Of a stretch of DNA of 14,145 nucleotides, positions 1 through 6,692 are shown in pieces. The notes beneath the pieces are model-generated. The model ran no database searches and was not told the origin of the DNA. It saw only the letters and a program-made list of their open reading frames with translations. The first letter of the stretch is position 1, and the number at the start of each line of letters is the position of its first letter. A program made the position numbers and the translations under genes. The stretch comes from JAJFGI01 sp036397065. GTDB lineage: Bacteria > Pseudomonadota > Alphaproteobacteria > Kiloniellales > J153. The stretch is from assembly GCA_036397065.1 (NCBI GenBank), contig DASWJP010000025.1:1-14145 (forward strand). The letters are read 5' to 3'.

Positions 1-1
1 C

Positions 2-367
2 GACGGGGGCACCCGCACCGCCGCCATCACCGGCGGCTATGTGGCCTTGTACCTGGCCTTTCGCCACATGCAAGCGATCGGGGCGCTGAGCGCCATTCCC
101 CTGACCGATCAGGTGGCCGCCGTTTCCTGCGGCCTGTTCGAGGGGCATGCGGTCCTGGATTTGGATTACGCCGAGGATTCGACGGCCCAGGCCGATGCCA
201 ACTTCGTGCTCACCGGCGGCGGCGGCATCATCGAGGTGCAGACCACCGCCGAAAAGGAACCCTTCACCCGGCCCCAGTTCGAAACCTTGTTCGAAATGGC
301 CGAGAGCGGCATTCGCGAGCTGACCGCACTGCAGCGCCGAGCCCTGGGGATCGCGGAGGGCGCATGA
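2..367 (+). CDS. rph: Ribonuclease PH, C-terminal part (5' end outside window)
   Basis: RNase PH is a phosphate-dependent 3'-to-5' exoribonuclease that trims the 3' ends of tRNA precursors in the cytoplasm and works as a hexameric ring. Only the last 121 residues are present. The frame opens at base 2 with DGGTRTAAITGGYVAL, the typical RNase PH core motif, and continues through DLDYAEDSTAQADANFV, which carries the conserved acidic residues of the active site. The family glycine run before the IIEVQ strand and TAE are also seen. The TGA stop lies within an ATGA overlap with rdgB, so the two are probably translationally coupled. rph-rdgB adjacency is common in proteobacteria and fits joint nucleic-acid and nucleotide housekeeping. 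The family call is secure; the missing start is simply the window edge. Confidence 0.97.
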   Translation, partial: DGGTRTAAITGGYVALYLAFRHMQAIGALSAIPLTDQVAAVSCGLFEGHAVLDLDYAEDSTAQADANFVLTGGGGIIEVQTTAEKEPFTRPQFETLFEMAESGIRELTALQRRALGIAEGA

Positions 368-984
368 GCCGCCAAGAGACCGCCGGTACCGCCGGTAAAC
401 TGGTCCTGGCCAGCCACAATCCCGGCAAGGCCAGGGAAATGTCGGCGCTGTTGGCGCCGCACGGGTTGACTGTCCTTTCCGCCGCCGGCCTCGGCCTGGC
501 GGAGCCGGAGGAAACCGGGGCGACTTTCGCCGCGAATGCCATCCTCAAGGGCTTGGCGGCGGCCGGCGCCGCCGGCCTGCCGGCGCTCGCCGATGATTCC
601 GGCCTGGCGGTGAGCGCCCTGGGCGGCCAGCCCGGCATCCATTCGGCCCGCTGGGCCGGACCGGGGCGCGATTTTGCCGTGGCCATGGGCCGGGTCGAAG
701 AGGAACTGGCGCGCCGGGGCGCCACAGACCGCAGTGCCACCTTTTTCAGCGTCCTGTGCCTCGCCTGGCCCGACGGCCGCCACGAGACCTTCGAGGGCCG
801 GGTCGACGGCACCCTGGTCTGGCCGCCGCGCGGTGCCAACGGCTTCGGCTACGATCCGGTCTTTCAGCCCCAGGGCGCCAAAAAAACCTTTGGCGAGATG
901 ACGGCGGCGGAAAAAGATGCGCTGAATCACCGCACCCGCGCCTTCGCCAAACTGGCGGCGCGCGGCTTCGCCGATCTGCGATGA
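364..984 (+). CDS. rdgB: Non-canonical purine NTP pyrophosphatase (RdgB/HAM1)
   Basis: This 206-residue cytoplasmic enzyme hydrolyses ITP, dITP and XTP to the monophosphates, keeping deaminated purines out of DNA and RNA. Visible family motifs are SHNPGK (residues 17-22, the nucleotide-binding start of the fold), ADDSGL with D77 and D78 (metal and catalytic acidic residues), PGIHSARWAG and GFGYDPVF. Near the C-terminus the usual SHR triplet reads NHR (residues 188-190), a small deviation. Length is normal for the family. The ATG at 364 overlaps the rph stop by four bases, and the gene's own TGA overlaps the hemW start the same way. The three genes are therefore probably cotranscribed and coupled. 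No separate ribosome-binding site is obvious, as expected for overlap coupling. Confidence 0.96.
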   Translation: MSRQETAGTAGKLVLASHNPGKAREMSALLAPHGLTVLSAAGLGLAEPEETGATFAANAILKGLAAAGAAGLPALADDSGLAVSALGGQPGIHSARWAGPGRDFAVAMGRVEEELARRGATDRSATFFSVLCLAWPDGRHETFEGRVDGTLVWPPRGANGFGYDPVFQPQGAKKTFGEMTAAEKDALNHRTRAFAKLAARGFADLR

Positions 985-2201
985 CCGCCCCGGCGATTCA
1001 GACGGCGCACCCCGCGGCGATTCCGGCACCTCTCCCCGCGGCCGGCTTTGGCATCTATGTGCATTGGCCGTTTTGCCGCGCCAAGTGCCCGTATTGCGAT
1101 TTCAACAGCCACGTGCGCGAGGCCATCGATCAGGCTCGCTGGCGCCGTGCCTTGTTGGCCGAGCTGGACCATTACGCTTCCGAAACATCCGCGCGGCGGG
1201 TCACCAGCGTCTTTTTCGGCGGCGGCACCCCCTCCCTGATGGCACCCGAGACGGTGGCGGCGGTGATCGCCCACATCGGCGCGCACTGGACCCTGGCCGA
1301 TGACGTGGAAATCACCCTGGAAGCCAATCCGACCTCGGTGGAATCCGCCCGTTTCGCCGGCTTTCGCGCCGCCGGGGTCAACCGGGTCTCGCTCGGCGTG
1401 CAGGCCCTGGACGATGCGGCGTTGCGCTTTCTCGGCCGCCAGCACAGCGCCCGCGAAGCGCTGGCCGCCATTGACGTGGCGCGCCGGCATTTTTCCCGCT
1501 GGTCCTTCGATCTGATCTATGCCCGGCCGGAACAGACCGTGGCCGCCTGGCGCGCAGAATTGGCGCAGGCCCTGGCCGAGGGTGCGACACACCTGTCGCT
1601 CTATCAGCTGACCATCGAGGAGGGCACGGTCTTCCACGGCGCCTGGCGGCGCGGCGAATTGTCGCCGCCCGCCGAGGCCCGCGCCGCCGATCTCTTCGAG
1701 GCCACCCAGGAGGCCATGGCCGCGGCCGGACAGCCGGCCTACGAGATTTCCAACCACGCACAGCCCGGCGAGGAATGCCGGCACAATCTGACCTATTGGC
1801 GCTATGGCGATTACGTGGGCATCGGCCCCGGTGCCCACGGCCGTTTGAGTTTACCGATGGGCGATGGGACGGTGCGCAAGATCGCCACCCGCCAGCACCG
1901 GGCGCCCGAGGCCTGGCTGGCCGGCGTCGAGACGGCCGGCCACGCCACCCGCGCGCGGGACGACATCGGCGCGCCGGCGCGCCTGGCGGAGATGGTCATG
2001 ATGGGCCTGCGTCTGCGCGAAGGCGTTTCCCGCGCCGCTTTCCGGCGCGAGGTGGGCGCCGAGCCGGAAGAAGCATTGCCCGCCGCCACGCTGCGCCAAC
2101 TGATCGGTGGCGGGTTCCTGGTGCTGGATGAGGCGGCCTTGCGCGCCACCGATGCGGGCCGCCTGCGCCTGGATGGATTGCTTGGTCGTCTGTTGGCCTA
2201 G
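981..2201 (+). CDS. hemW: Heme chaperone / radical SAM protein HemW
   Basis: HemW is a radical SAM protein related to HemN that binds heme and is implicated in delivering it to respiratory proteins. It was often misannotated as coproporphyrinogen III oxidase. The 406-residue product has the iron-sulfur motif CxxxCxxC at C32, C36 and C39, the FFGGGTPS stretch, ITLEANPTS and RVSLGVQALDD typical of the radical SAM barrel. It also has the HNxxYW motif (H268 to W273) that marks HemW in contrast to HemN. I start it at ATG 981, which overlaps the rdgB stop as ATGA; a longer open frame upstream merely reads through rdgB. A proline/alanine-rich leader of about 20 residues precedes the core. Its TAG stop sits in a CTAG that is also the stop of the convergent lipoprotein gene. 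Confidence 0.95.
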   Translation: MTAPAIQTAHPAAIPAPLPAAGFGIYVHWPFCRAKCPYCDFNSHVREAIDQARWRRALLAELDHYASETSARRVTSVFFGGGTPSLMAPETVAAVIAHIGAHWTLADDVEITLEANPTSVESARFAGFRAAGVNRVSLGVQALDDAALRFLGRQHSAREALAAIDVARRHFSRWSFDLIYARPEQTVAAWRAELAQALAEGATHLSLYQLTIEEGTVFHGAWRRGELSPPAEARAADLFEATQEAMAAAGQPAYEISNHAQPGEECRHNLTYWRYGDYVGIGPGAHGRLSLPMGDGTVRKIATRQHRAPEAWLAGVETAGHATRARDDIGAPARLAEMVMMGLRLREGVSRAAFRREVGAEPEEALPAATLRQLIGGGFLVLDEAALRATDAGRLRLDGLLGRLLA

Positions 2202-3607
2202 TTTACCAGCGGCTGGAAGCTGCGTGGTGCCTCGTCGATCACCTTGAAGCCATTGCGGCGGATCTCGAGAATGGCCAGGGTGCGCTCCACCTCGCCCGTG
2301 GGCAGAAAACGGAACACCCCGTCGATGCCGGAAAAGCCGCTGGCCTGGGTCAGAGCGACCTGGCTGAAGTCAGGCTCCTGGCCTTTTTCCTGGGCGCGGC
2401 GGGCCAACACCGCGGAGAGGGCCGTGGTATCGTAGGCCAAGGTCGCCAGGCGCGGCGGCGCCTCGCCGAAGGTTTTCTGATAGCGATCCCGGAAACTCGT
2501 CCACAGGGCCGGGGTCGGCGCCGTGAACCAGGCATTCTGCAGGGACGGCTCGGCGCCCAGCTCCGGATCGTCCCACAGGGCCGTGCCGAGGAAGCGAATC
2601 TCGGCCGGATCCACATCGAAATAGGCCAGCAACGGCGCGATCGACTGTACCCGCTTGCTGCCATCGGGCAGGATCACCGCATGGAAATCCGGCGGCCCCA
2701 TCGTCTCCAAGCCATCGAGCCGCTTGAGCGCCAGCATGGCCGCCTCATCGGTGCTCGCCGCCAGCAGCTGCCGCTGCGCCAACAACGCCTGATGCCGCGC
2801 CTCGTAGTCGGCCAGCAGGCGGACCTCGGGGGTCAAATCGGGGGCATCGGATTTGTACAGCACCACCCGGGTCAGCACGGCACCGGTGCGCGCCGCCGCA
2901 TCGCGGGCCGAATCGACGACCGCGGCACCGTACGGCGTATCGGGGGCAAAGACCGCCAGGCGGGTGAGCGACTGGCTGACCGCATAGGTGATCATCCGAT
3001 CCATCTGCGGCCGCGGGCCGAGTCCGACCACGTAAACCCCATCGCCGGCCACCGCGCGGTCGTTGGAATAGGCGACCACGTTGACCTGGGCGGCCCGCGC
3101 CGAGGCGGCCATGGCTTCGACCGACGTGGCGAACAGGGGCCCGAGAATCAGCTTGGCGCCTTTGGACAGCACCTGCTGGGTGGCCGCGACCGCGCCTTCG
3201 GGAGAACTGCCCGTATCGCCGACCACCAGGGCGAAGCCGTCGCCGCCCACATCGAAGAGAGCCATCTGCGCGGCGTTGAGCAGGGCCTGGCCGAGGCGCG
3301 CCTGCGGCCCGCTGAGCGGCAGCAGCAAGCCGACCCGGATTCGCGAATCCAAATCGGTCTGCGTGACGGCGGCCCCCGCCGGCGGCTCCGCCGTCTCGGC
3401 GCGCAGGGGCCCGCCCAGGATCACCGCCGGGGCCGCCGCCGCGCTGGGCGGCGGCGTGTCTTGCACCGGGGGAATGGCGGTGGGTACGGTTGCGGATTCA
3501 CAGCCGGCGAGCAGCAGCAGCGCGCTCAACCCCAGGAGCAGCGGCCGGTGCGGAAGAAACCGGCGGTGGCGCGGTAACGATGTCAAAGAAATCACCGGCG
3601 AATCCAT
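2198..3607 (-). CDS. LpoA/LppC-like lipoprotein, penicillin-binding protein activator family
   Basis: A 469-residue lipoprotein with a basic n-region (RHRR), a hydrophobic helix LLLGLSALLLLAG and a lipobox ending at C36. A proline/alanine-rich linker of about 50 residues follows, then a periplasmic-binding-protein-like domain beginning at RIRVGLLLPLSG and running to the end. E. coli LpoA is an outer-membrane lipoprotein that activates the peptidoglycan synthase PBP1A. It carries an extra N-terminal TPR domain absent here, so the activator role is inferred only from the C-terminal fold and from the neighbours rsmI and yraN. I chose ATG at 3607 over an in-frame TTG at 3616 because GAGGA sits directly before the ATG and overlaps the TTG. 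The 5' end overlaps divergent rsmI by 28 bases; the 3' end overlaps hemW by four. An amino-acid ABC binding protein is the alternative reading, but no permease is adjacent. Confidence 0.85.
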   Translation of the reverse strand: MDSPVISLTSLPRHRRFLPHRPLLLGLSALLLLAGCESATVPTAIPPVQDTPPPSAAAAPAVILGGPLRAETAEPPAGAAVTQTDLDSRIRVGLLLPLSGPQARLGQALLNAAQMALFDVGGDGFALVVGDTGSSPEGAVAATQQVLSKGAKLILGPLFATSVEAMAASARAAQVNVVAYSNDRAVAGDGVYVVGLGPRPQMDRMITYAVSQSLTRLAVFAPDTPYGAAVVDSARDAAARTGAVLTRVVLYKSDAPDLTPEVRLLADYEARHQALLAQRQLLAASTDEAAMLALKRLDGLETMGPPDFHAVILPDGSKRVQSIAPLLAYFDVDPAEIRFLGTALWDDPELGAEPSLQNAWFTAPTPALWTSFRDRYQKTFGEAPPRLATLAYDTTALSAVLARRAQEKGQEPDFSQVALTQASGFSGIDGVFRFLPTGEVERTLAILEIRRNGFKVIDEAPRSFQPLVN

Positions 3608-4527
3608 CGTCCTCAAAGCGCGCCGACCGTAGCGGTCCGGCGCCCCTAAGTAAACCTGCCGCGCGCGACAGCTTGCCTAGAGGCGCCGCCGCACCGGGGC
3701 TTTACCTGGTGGCCACGCCCATCGGCAATCTGGCGGACATCAGCTTGCGCGCGCTCGATCTTCTGAGCAAGGCCGACGTCATTGCCTGCGAAGACACCCG
3801 GGTCACCCGCAAGCTGCTGGCGGCGCACGGCCTGCACACCGCGATGACCACCTACCACGAGCACAACGCCGAACGGGTGCGGCCCCGGCTGATTGAACAC
3901 ATGAAGTGTGGCAAAGCCGTGGCGCTGGTGTCCGATGCGGGCACGCCGCTGCTCTCCGATCCGGGCTACAAGCTGGTGCAGGCCGCCGCCGCCGCCGGCA
4001 TCGCGGTCACCGCCCTGCCCGGCGCCTCGGCGGCGCTGGCGGCGCTGGTCGTCTCCGGCCTGCCCAGCGACCGCTTCCTCTACGCCGGATTCCTGCCGGC
4101 CAAATCGGCGGCCCGGCGCCAGGTGCTGCACGAGCTGGCGGCCGTGCCCGCCACCCTCATCGTCTACGAATCGGCGCGGCGCCTGCCCGCGGCCCTGGCC
4201 GACATGGCCGCCGTGCTTGGGCCGCGGCCGGGGGCGGTGGCCCGCGAGTTGACCAAGCTGCACGAAGAGGTGCGCCGCGAGCCCCTGGACGTCCTGGCGG
4301 CGCACTATGCGGCAGCCGGCCCGCCGCGCGGCGAGGTGGTCATCGTCATCGGCCCGCCCGTGGCGGCCGCCACGGATACGGACGATCTGGATGCGCACCT
4401 GCGCGCCGCCCTGGCCACGGAAAGCCTGCGCGATGCGGTGGCCGCCGTGGCCGCGGTCACCGGCGTGCCCCGGCAAAAGGTCTATGCCCGGGCCCTCGAA
4501 TTACGCCGTCCGGGGGCCGCGCCATGA
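3580..4527 (+). CDS. rsmI: 16S rRNA (cytidine-1402-2'-O)-methyltransferase RsmI
   Basis: RsmI uses SAM to 2'-O-methylate C1402 in the decoding centre of 16S rRNA. The product shows the tetrapyrrole-methylase-type fold: LYLVATPIGNLADIS (ATPIGNL from residue 45), ACEDTRVTRKLL, YHEHN, the SDAGTPLLSDPG loop (from residue 118), ALPGASA and FLPAKSAARR. At 315 residues it is longer than E. coli RsmI because about 40 Ser, Lys, Pro and Ala-rich residues precede the fold. ATG 3580 is the only ATG between the upstream lipoprotein reading and the fold and has a weak ribosome-binding site. An in-frame TTG at 3673 would remove the extension and also the 28-base overlap with the divergent lipoprotein gene. 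Enzyme identity is near certain, the exact start is not. The gene is coupled to yraN through ATGA. Confidence 0.94.
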   Translation: MSKKSPANPSSSKRADRSGPAPLSKPAARDSLPRGAAAPGLYLVATPIGNLADISLRALDLLSKADVIACEDTRVTRKLLAAHGLHTAMTTYHEHNAERVRPRLIEHMKCGKAVALVSDAGTPLLSDPGYKLVQAAAAAGIAVTALPGASAALAALVVSGLPSDRFLYAGFLPAKSAARRQVLHELAAVPATLIVYESARRLPAALADMAAVLGPRPGAVARELTKLHEEVRREPLDVLAAHYAAAGPPRGEVVIVIGPPVAAATDTDDLDAHLRAALATESLRDAVAAVAAVTGVPRQKVYARALELRRPGAAP

Positions 4528-4895
4528 ACCGGCAGCGGCGCCGGCGCGCCTATGGCCGGGGCCGCCGGGCCGAATGGGTGGCTGCCTGGTGGCTGCGTCT
4601 CAAAGGCTATCGCATTCTTGCCCGCGATTTCCGCGTGGCCGTCGGCGAGATCGATCTGATCGCCCGCCGCGGCCGCACCCTGGCCCTGGTGGAGGTCAAG
4701 GCGCGGCCGGATCTGGCCACGGCCCAGGCCGCCATCGGGCCCCGGCAGCGACGGCGCATCGCCCGGGCGGCGGCCAGCTTCGTGCAGCGCCACCCGGCCC
4801 TGGCCGAGTGCGACATGCGCTTCGATGTGGTCCTGCTCGCCCCCCGCCATCGGCCGCGTCATCTGCCCGGCGCCTGGCGCAACGACGATGCCTAG
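4524..4895 (+). CDS. yraN: UPF0102 family protein YraN (endonuclease-like fold)
   Basis: A 123-residue basic protein of the UPF0102 family, which is structurally related to restriction-endonuclease-like and Holliday-junction-resolvase nucleases but has no settled cellular role. The expected acidic pattern is present: GRRAEWVAA with E17, GEIDLIA with E42 and D44, and LVEVKAR with E57 and K59, the usual E-x-K of the fold. The N-terminus is very arginine-rich (RQRRRR), which would favour nucleic-acid contact. ATG 4524 overlaps the rsmI stop as ATGA, so translation is coupled. rsmI-yraN pairing is widely conserved in proteobacteria, which supports both calls. The C-terminus (RHRPRHLPGAW) is a basic tail of no recognised motif. 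Confidence 0.93.
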   Translation: MNRQRRRRAYGRGRRAEWVAAWWLRLKGYRILARDFRVAVGEIDLIARRGRTLALVEVKARPDLATAQAAIGPRQRRRIARAAASFVQRHPALAECDMRFDVVLLAPRHRPRHLPGAWRNDDA

Positions 4896-4910
4896 GCCCG
4901 CAACGGGACT

Positions 4911-4939
4911 TTGCGCAACGCGATCGGCTTGCCTATCTT
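4911..4939 (+). promoter_or_regulatory. Possible promoter for the BON lipoprotein gene
   Basis: TTGCGC at 4911-4916 and TATCTT at 4934-4939 are separated by exactly 17 bases. The match to sigma-70-type hexamers is partial (3 of 6 and 4 of 6). Transcription would start near 4946, inside the 20-base palindrome that follows, leaving a leader of about 43 bases before ATG 4989. This is a weak prediction from hexamer resemblance and spacing only. Confidence 0.3.
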
Positions 4940-4943
4940 AAGG

Positions 4944-4963
4944 ACGGCGCGGCGCCGCGCCGT
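4944..4963. repeat. Perfect 20-base palindrome between yraN and the BON gene
   Basis: The 20 bases are their own reverse complement, centred on GGC|GCC at 4953/4954. As RNA they would form an eight-base-pair, almost pure GC stem (ACGGCGCG with CGCGCCGT) capped by a GCGC tetraloop, with a G-U and a G-C pair able to extend the base. The bases after it (TCGTTTGATGATTT) are only moderately T-rich. It could therefore be a weak terminator for rsmI-yraN, a 5' stabilising hairpin of the downstream mRNA, or a dimeric-repressor operator at the predicted transcription start. The sequence alone does not choose between these. Confidence 0.75.
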
Positions 4964-4988
4964 TCGTTTGATGATTTCCGGAGGCCCC

Positions 4989-5588
4989 ATGCCGAACTCT
5001 GTTCGAGTCAGTCCCCACCTCTTGGTCGCCTTGCTCATCGCCGGTCTTGGCTTAGGTCTTTCTGGCTGCGCCCCCTTCGTGGTCGGCGCCGGGGCCAGCG
5101 CCGGGGTCGCCGCGGCACAGGAGCGCGGCTTCAAGGGCGCCATGAACGACACCGAGATCCGCCTGCACATCAACGATCTGTGGCTCAAGGAAAGCCTGTC
5201 GCTGTACAGCAAGATCAATCTCCAGGTGCAGGAGGGCAAGGTGCTGCTGACAGGCAACGTGCCCGATCCGGAAACCCGGCTGAACGCGGTGCGCCTGGCT
5301 TGGCAGGCCAACGGCGTACGCGAGGTGATCAACGAGATCGAAGTCCAGGACAAAAGCTCGTTGACCGATTCGGCGCAGGATATCTGGATCGCCACGCAGC
5401 TGAAAACCAAGCTTCTGGTCGATTCCGAGGTCAGCTCGATCAACTACTCGATCGAGACGGTCAACCAGGTGGTCTATCTCATGGGGGTAGCGCAAAGCCA
5501 GGCGGAGATCGACCGGGTGATCGGCCACGCCAAGAACATTTCCTACGTGCGCCGGGTGGTCAATTACGTGCGCGTCAAGGACGCATGA
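4989..5588 (+). CDS. Outer-membrane-type lipoprotein with two BON domains (DolP/YraP-like)
   Basis: A 199-residue predicted lipoprotein. The signal sequence has a hydrophobic run LLVALLIAGLGLGLSG ending in lipobox C27, followed by a small-residue stretch (VVGAGASAGVAAAQERG). Two BON domains follow, about residues 53-122 and 128-197; each ends in the typical glycine/valine core and a VNxxxV-type strand (VREVINEIEV, VRRVVNYVRV). DolP of E. coli has the same architecture, binds anionic phospholipid at division sites and supports outer-membrane integrity. That role is inferred here, but the location next to the LpoA-like gene, rsmI and yraN mirrors the E. coli neighbourhood. ATG 4989 is preceded by CCGGAGG at 4978-4984, an excellent ribosome-binding site, so an in-frame upstream ATG at 4911 is rejected. 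No coupling to yraN: the gap is 93 bases. Confidence 0.9.
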   Translation: MPNSVRVSPHLLVALLIAGLGLGLSGCAPFVVGAGASAGVAAAQERGFKGAMNDTEIRLHINDLWLKESLSLYSKINLQVQEGKVLLTGNVPDPETRLNAVRLAWQANGVREVINEIEVQDKSSLTDSAQDIWIATQLKTKLLVDSEVSSINYSIETVNQVVYLMGVAQSQAEIDRVIGHAKNISYVRRVVNYVRVKDA

Positions 5589-5598
5589 CCCGCCTGTC

Positions 5599-5676
5599 TT
5601 GACACGCAATCGTCAACCGCTGCCTCGCCGATCCCGCGATTTGCCATAGGCTGGGGGTCCTTGCTACCGTTATAGT
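5599..5676 (+). promoter_or_regulatory. Candidate control region upstream of gshB-pot
   Basis: The 138-base gap before gshB holds two weak signals. TTGAC at 5599-5603 and GTCAA at 5612-5616 form an inverted repeat with an eight-base spacer; the left arm is also a consensus TTGACA hexamer, but no matching -10 lies 16-18 bases on. TATAGT at 5671-5676 matches a -10 hexamer at five of six positions and would start transcription near 5683, yet has no good -35 at the right distance. A promoter here is expected from gene layout; the exact elements are uncertain. Confidence 0.3.
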
Positions 5677-5726
5677 CCGGCCGGGCTGCCGTTGCGACGC
5701 GGGTATGGAAGGATGTACGTGTTTTC

Positions 5727-6692
5727 ATGAGCCTGGCCGTCGCCATACAGATGGACCCCGTCGAGCGGGTCGACATCAACGCCGACAGCACCTTTGCCCT
5801 GGCGCTGGAGGCGCATCGCCGCGGCCACGGGCTGTATCATTATCTGCCGCCGCAGCTGTCCTTGCGCGAGGGCCGCGTCTATGCGCGGATGCAGCCGTTC
5901 GAGCCGCGCCGCGATGCCGCCGCGCCGGCCCGCTTCGGGTCCGCCCAATCCATCGATCTGGCGACCATGGATGTGGTGCTCATGCGCCAGGATCCGCCGT
6001 TCGACATGTCCTACATCACCGCCACCCACCTGCTCGAACAGGTGCACCCGCAAACCCTGGTGGTCAACGATCCGGTGCACGTGCGTAACGCGCCGGAGAA
6101 ACTGTTCGTCACCCATTTCACCGAGCTGATGCCGGCCACCTTGATCAGCAGCGACCGGCGGGAGATCGCCGACTTCCGTGCCGCGCACAAGGACATCATC
6201 GTCAAGCCGCTGTTCGGCAACGGCGGCGCCGGGGTCTTTCACATCACGCCCGATGATGAAAACCTGAACGCCCTCTTGGAATTGTTCACCAGCCTGTACC
6301 GGGAGCCGATCATCGTGCAGCGCTACCTGCCGGACGTGCGCCAGGGCGACAAGCGCATCATCCTGATCGACGGTGTGGCCGCGGGCGCCATCAACCGGGT
6401 GCCGCCGGCCGGCGAGGCACGCTCCAATCTGCATGTGGGCGGCCGCGCGGAAAAAGCCGTCCTGACCGAGCGCGACAAGGAGATTTGCCATGCCATCGGT
6501 CCGGCGCTGCGCGAGCGCGGCCTCATATTCGTCGGCATCGACGTGATCGGCGGGTTCATGACCGAGATCAACGTCACCTCGCCCACGGGCATCCAGGAGA
6601 TCGACCGTTTCGACGGCGTGAACCTGTCGGCGCGCATCTGGGATGCCATCGAAGCGCGCCACGCCGCCACCCGGCGAACACCGAACGTATGA
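5727..6692 (+). CDS. gshB: Glutathione synthetase
   Basis: GshB joins gamma-glutamylcysteine and glycine with ATP to make glutathione, the last step of the pathway, in the cytoplasm. The 321-residue product has normal length and the family landmarks: an N-terminal domain ending in VLMRQDPPFDMSYI, then the ATP-grasp domain with the glycine-rich loop IVKPLFGNGGAGVF (about residues 155-170), IVQRYLPDVRQGDKRIILIDG, FVGIDVIGGFMTEINVTSPTGI (metal and nucleotide contacts), and a C-terminal IQEIDRFDG. ATG 5727 is the first in-frame start; GGAAGGA at 5707-5713 is a ribosome-binding-like purine run but sits 13 bases away, rather far. The TGA overlaps the potA ATG as ATGA, so glutathione synthesis is coupled at translation to a polyamine-type transporter, an unusual partnership. 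Confidence 0.96.
   Translation: MSLAVAIQMDPVERVDINADSTFALALEAHRRGHGLYHYLPPQLSLREGRVYARMQPFEPRRDAAAPARFGSAQSIDLATMDVVLMRQDPPFDMSYITATHLLEQVHPQTLVVNDPVHVRNAPEKLFVTHFTELMPATLISSDRREIADFRAAHKDIIVKPLFGNGGAGVFHITPDDENLNALLELFTSLYREPIIVQRYLPDVRQGDKRIILIDGVAAGAINRVPPAGEARSNLHVGGRAEKAVLTERDKEICHAIGPALRERGLIFVGIDVIGGFMTEINVTSPTGIQEIDRFDGVNLSARIWDAIEARHAATRRTPNV

Noticed and set aside
166..1838. Two long minus-strand open frames opposite rph, rdgB and hemW
   Set aside because: They are antisense shadows of well-recognised genes and contain no motif of their own.
2681..3577. 298-residue open frame on the plus strand inside the lipoprotein gene
   Set aside because: Arginine/glycine-rich shadow of the minus-strand gene, whose signal peptide, lipobox and domain are coherent.
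3608..3616. TTG start for the lipoprotein gene at 3616
   Set aside because: No ribosome-binding site precedes the TTG, whereas GAGGA lies just before ATG 3607.
5727..6692. gshB as a glutathionylspermidine synthetase, given the polyamine neighbours
   Set aside because: The protein has standard glutathione synthetase length and motifs; there is no extra amidase or synthetase domain, so the conjugate idea rests on context alone.
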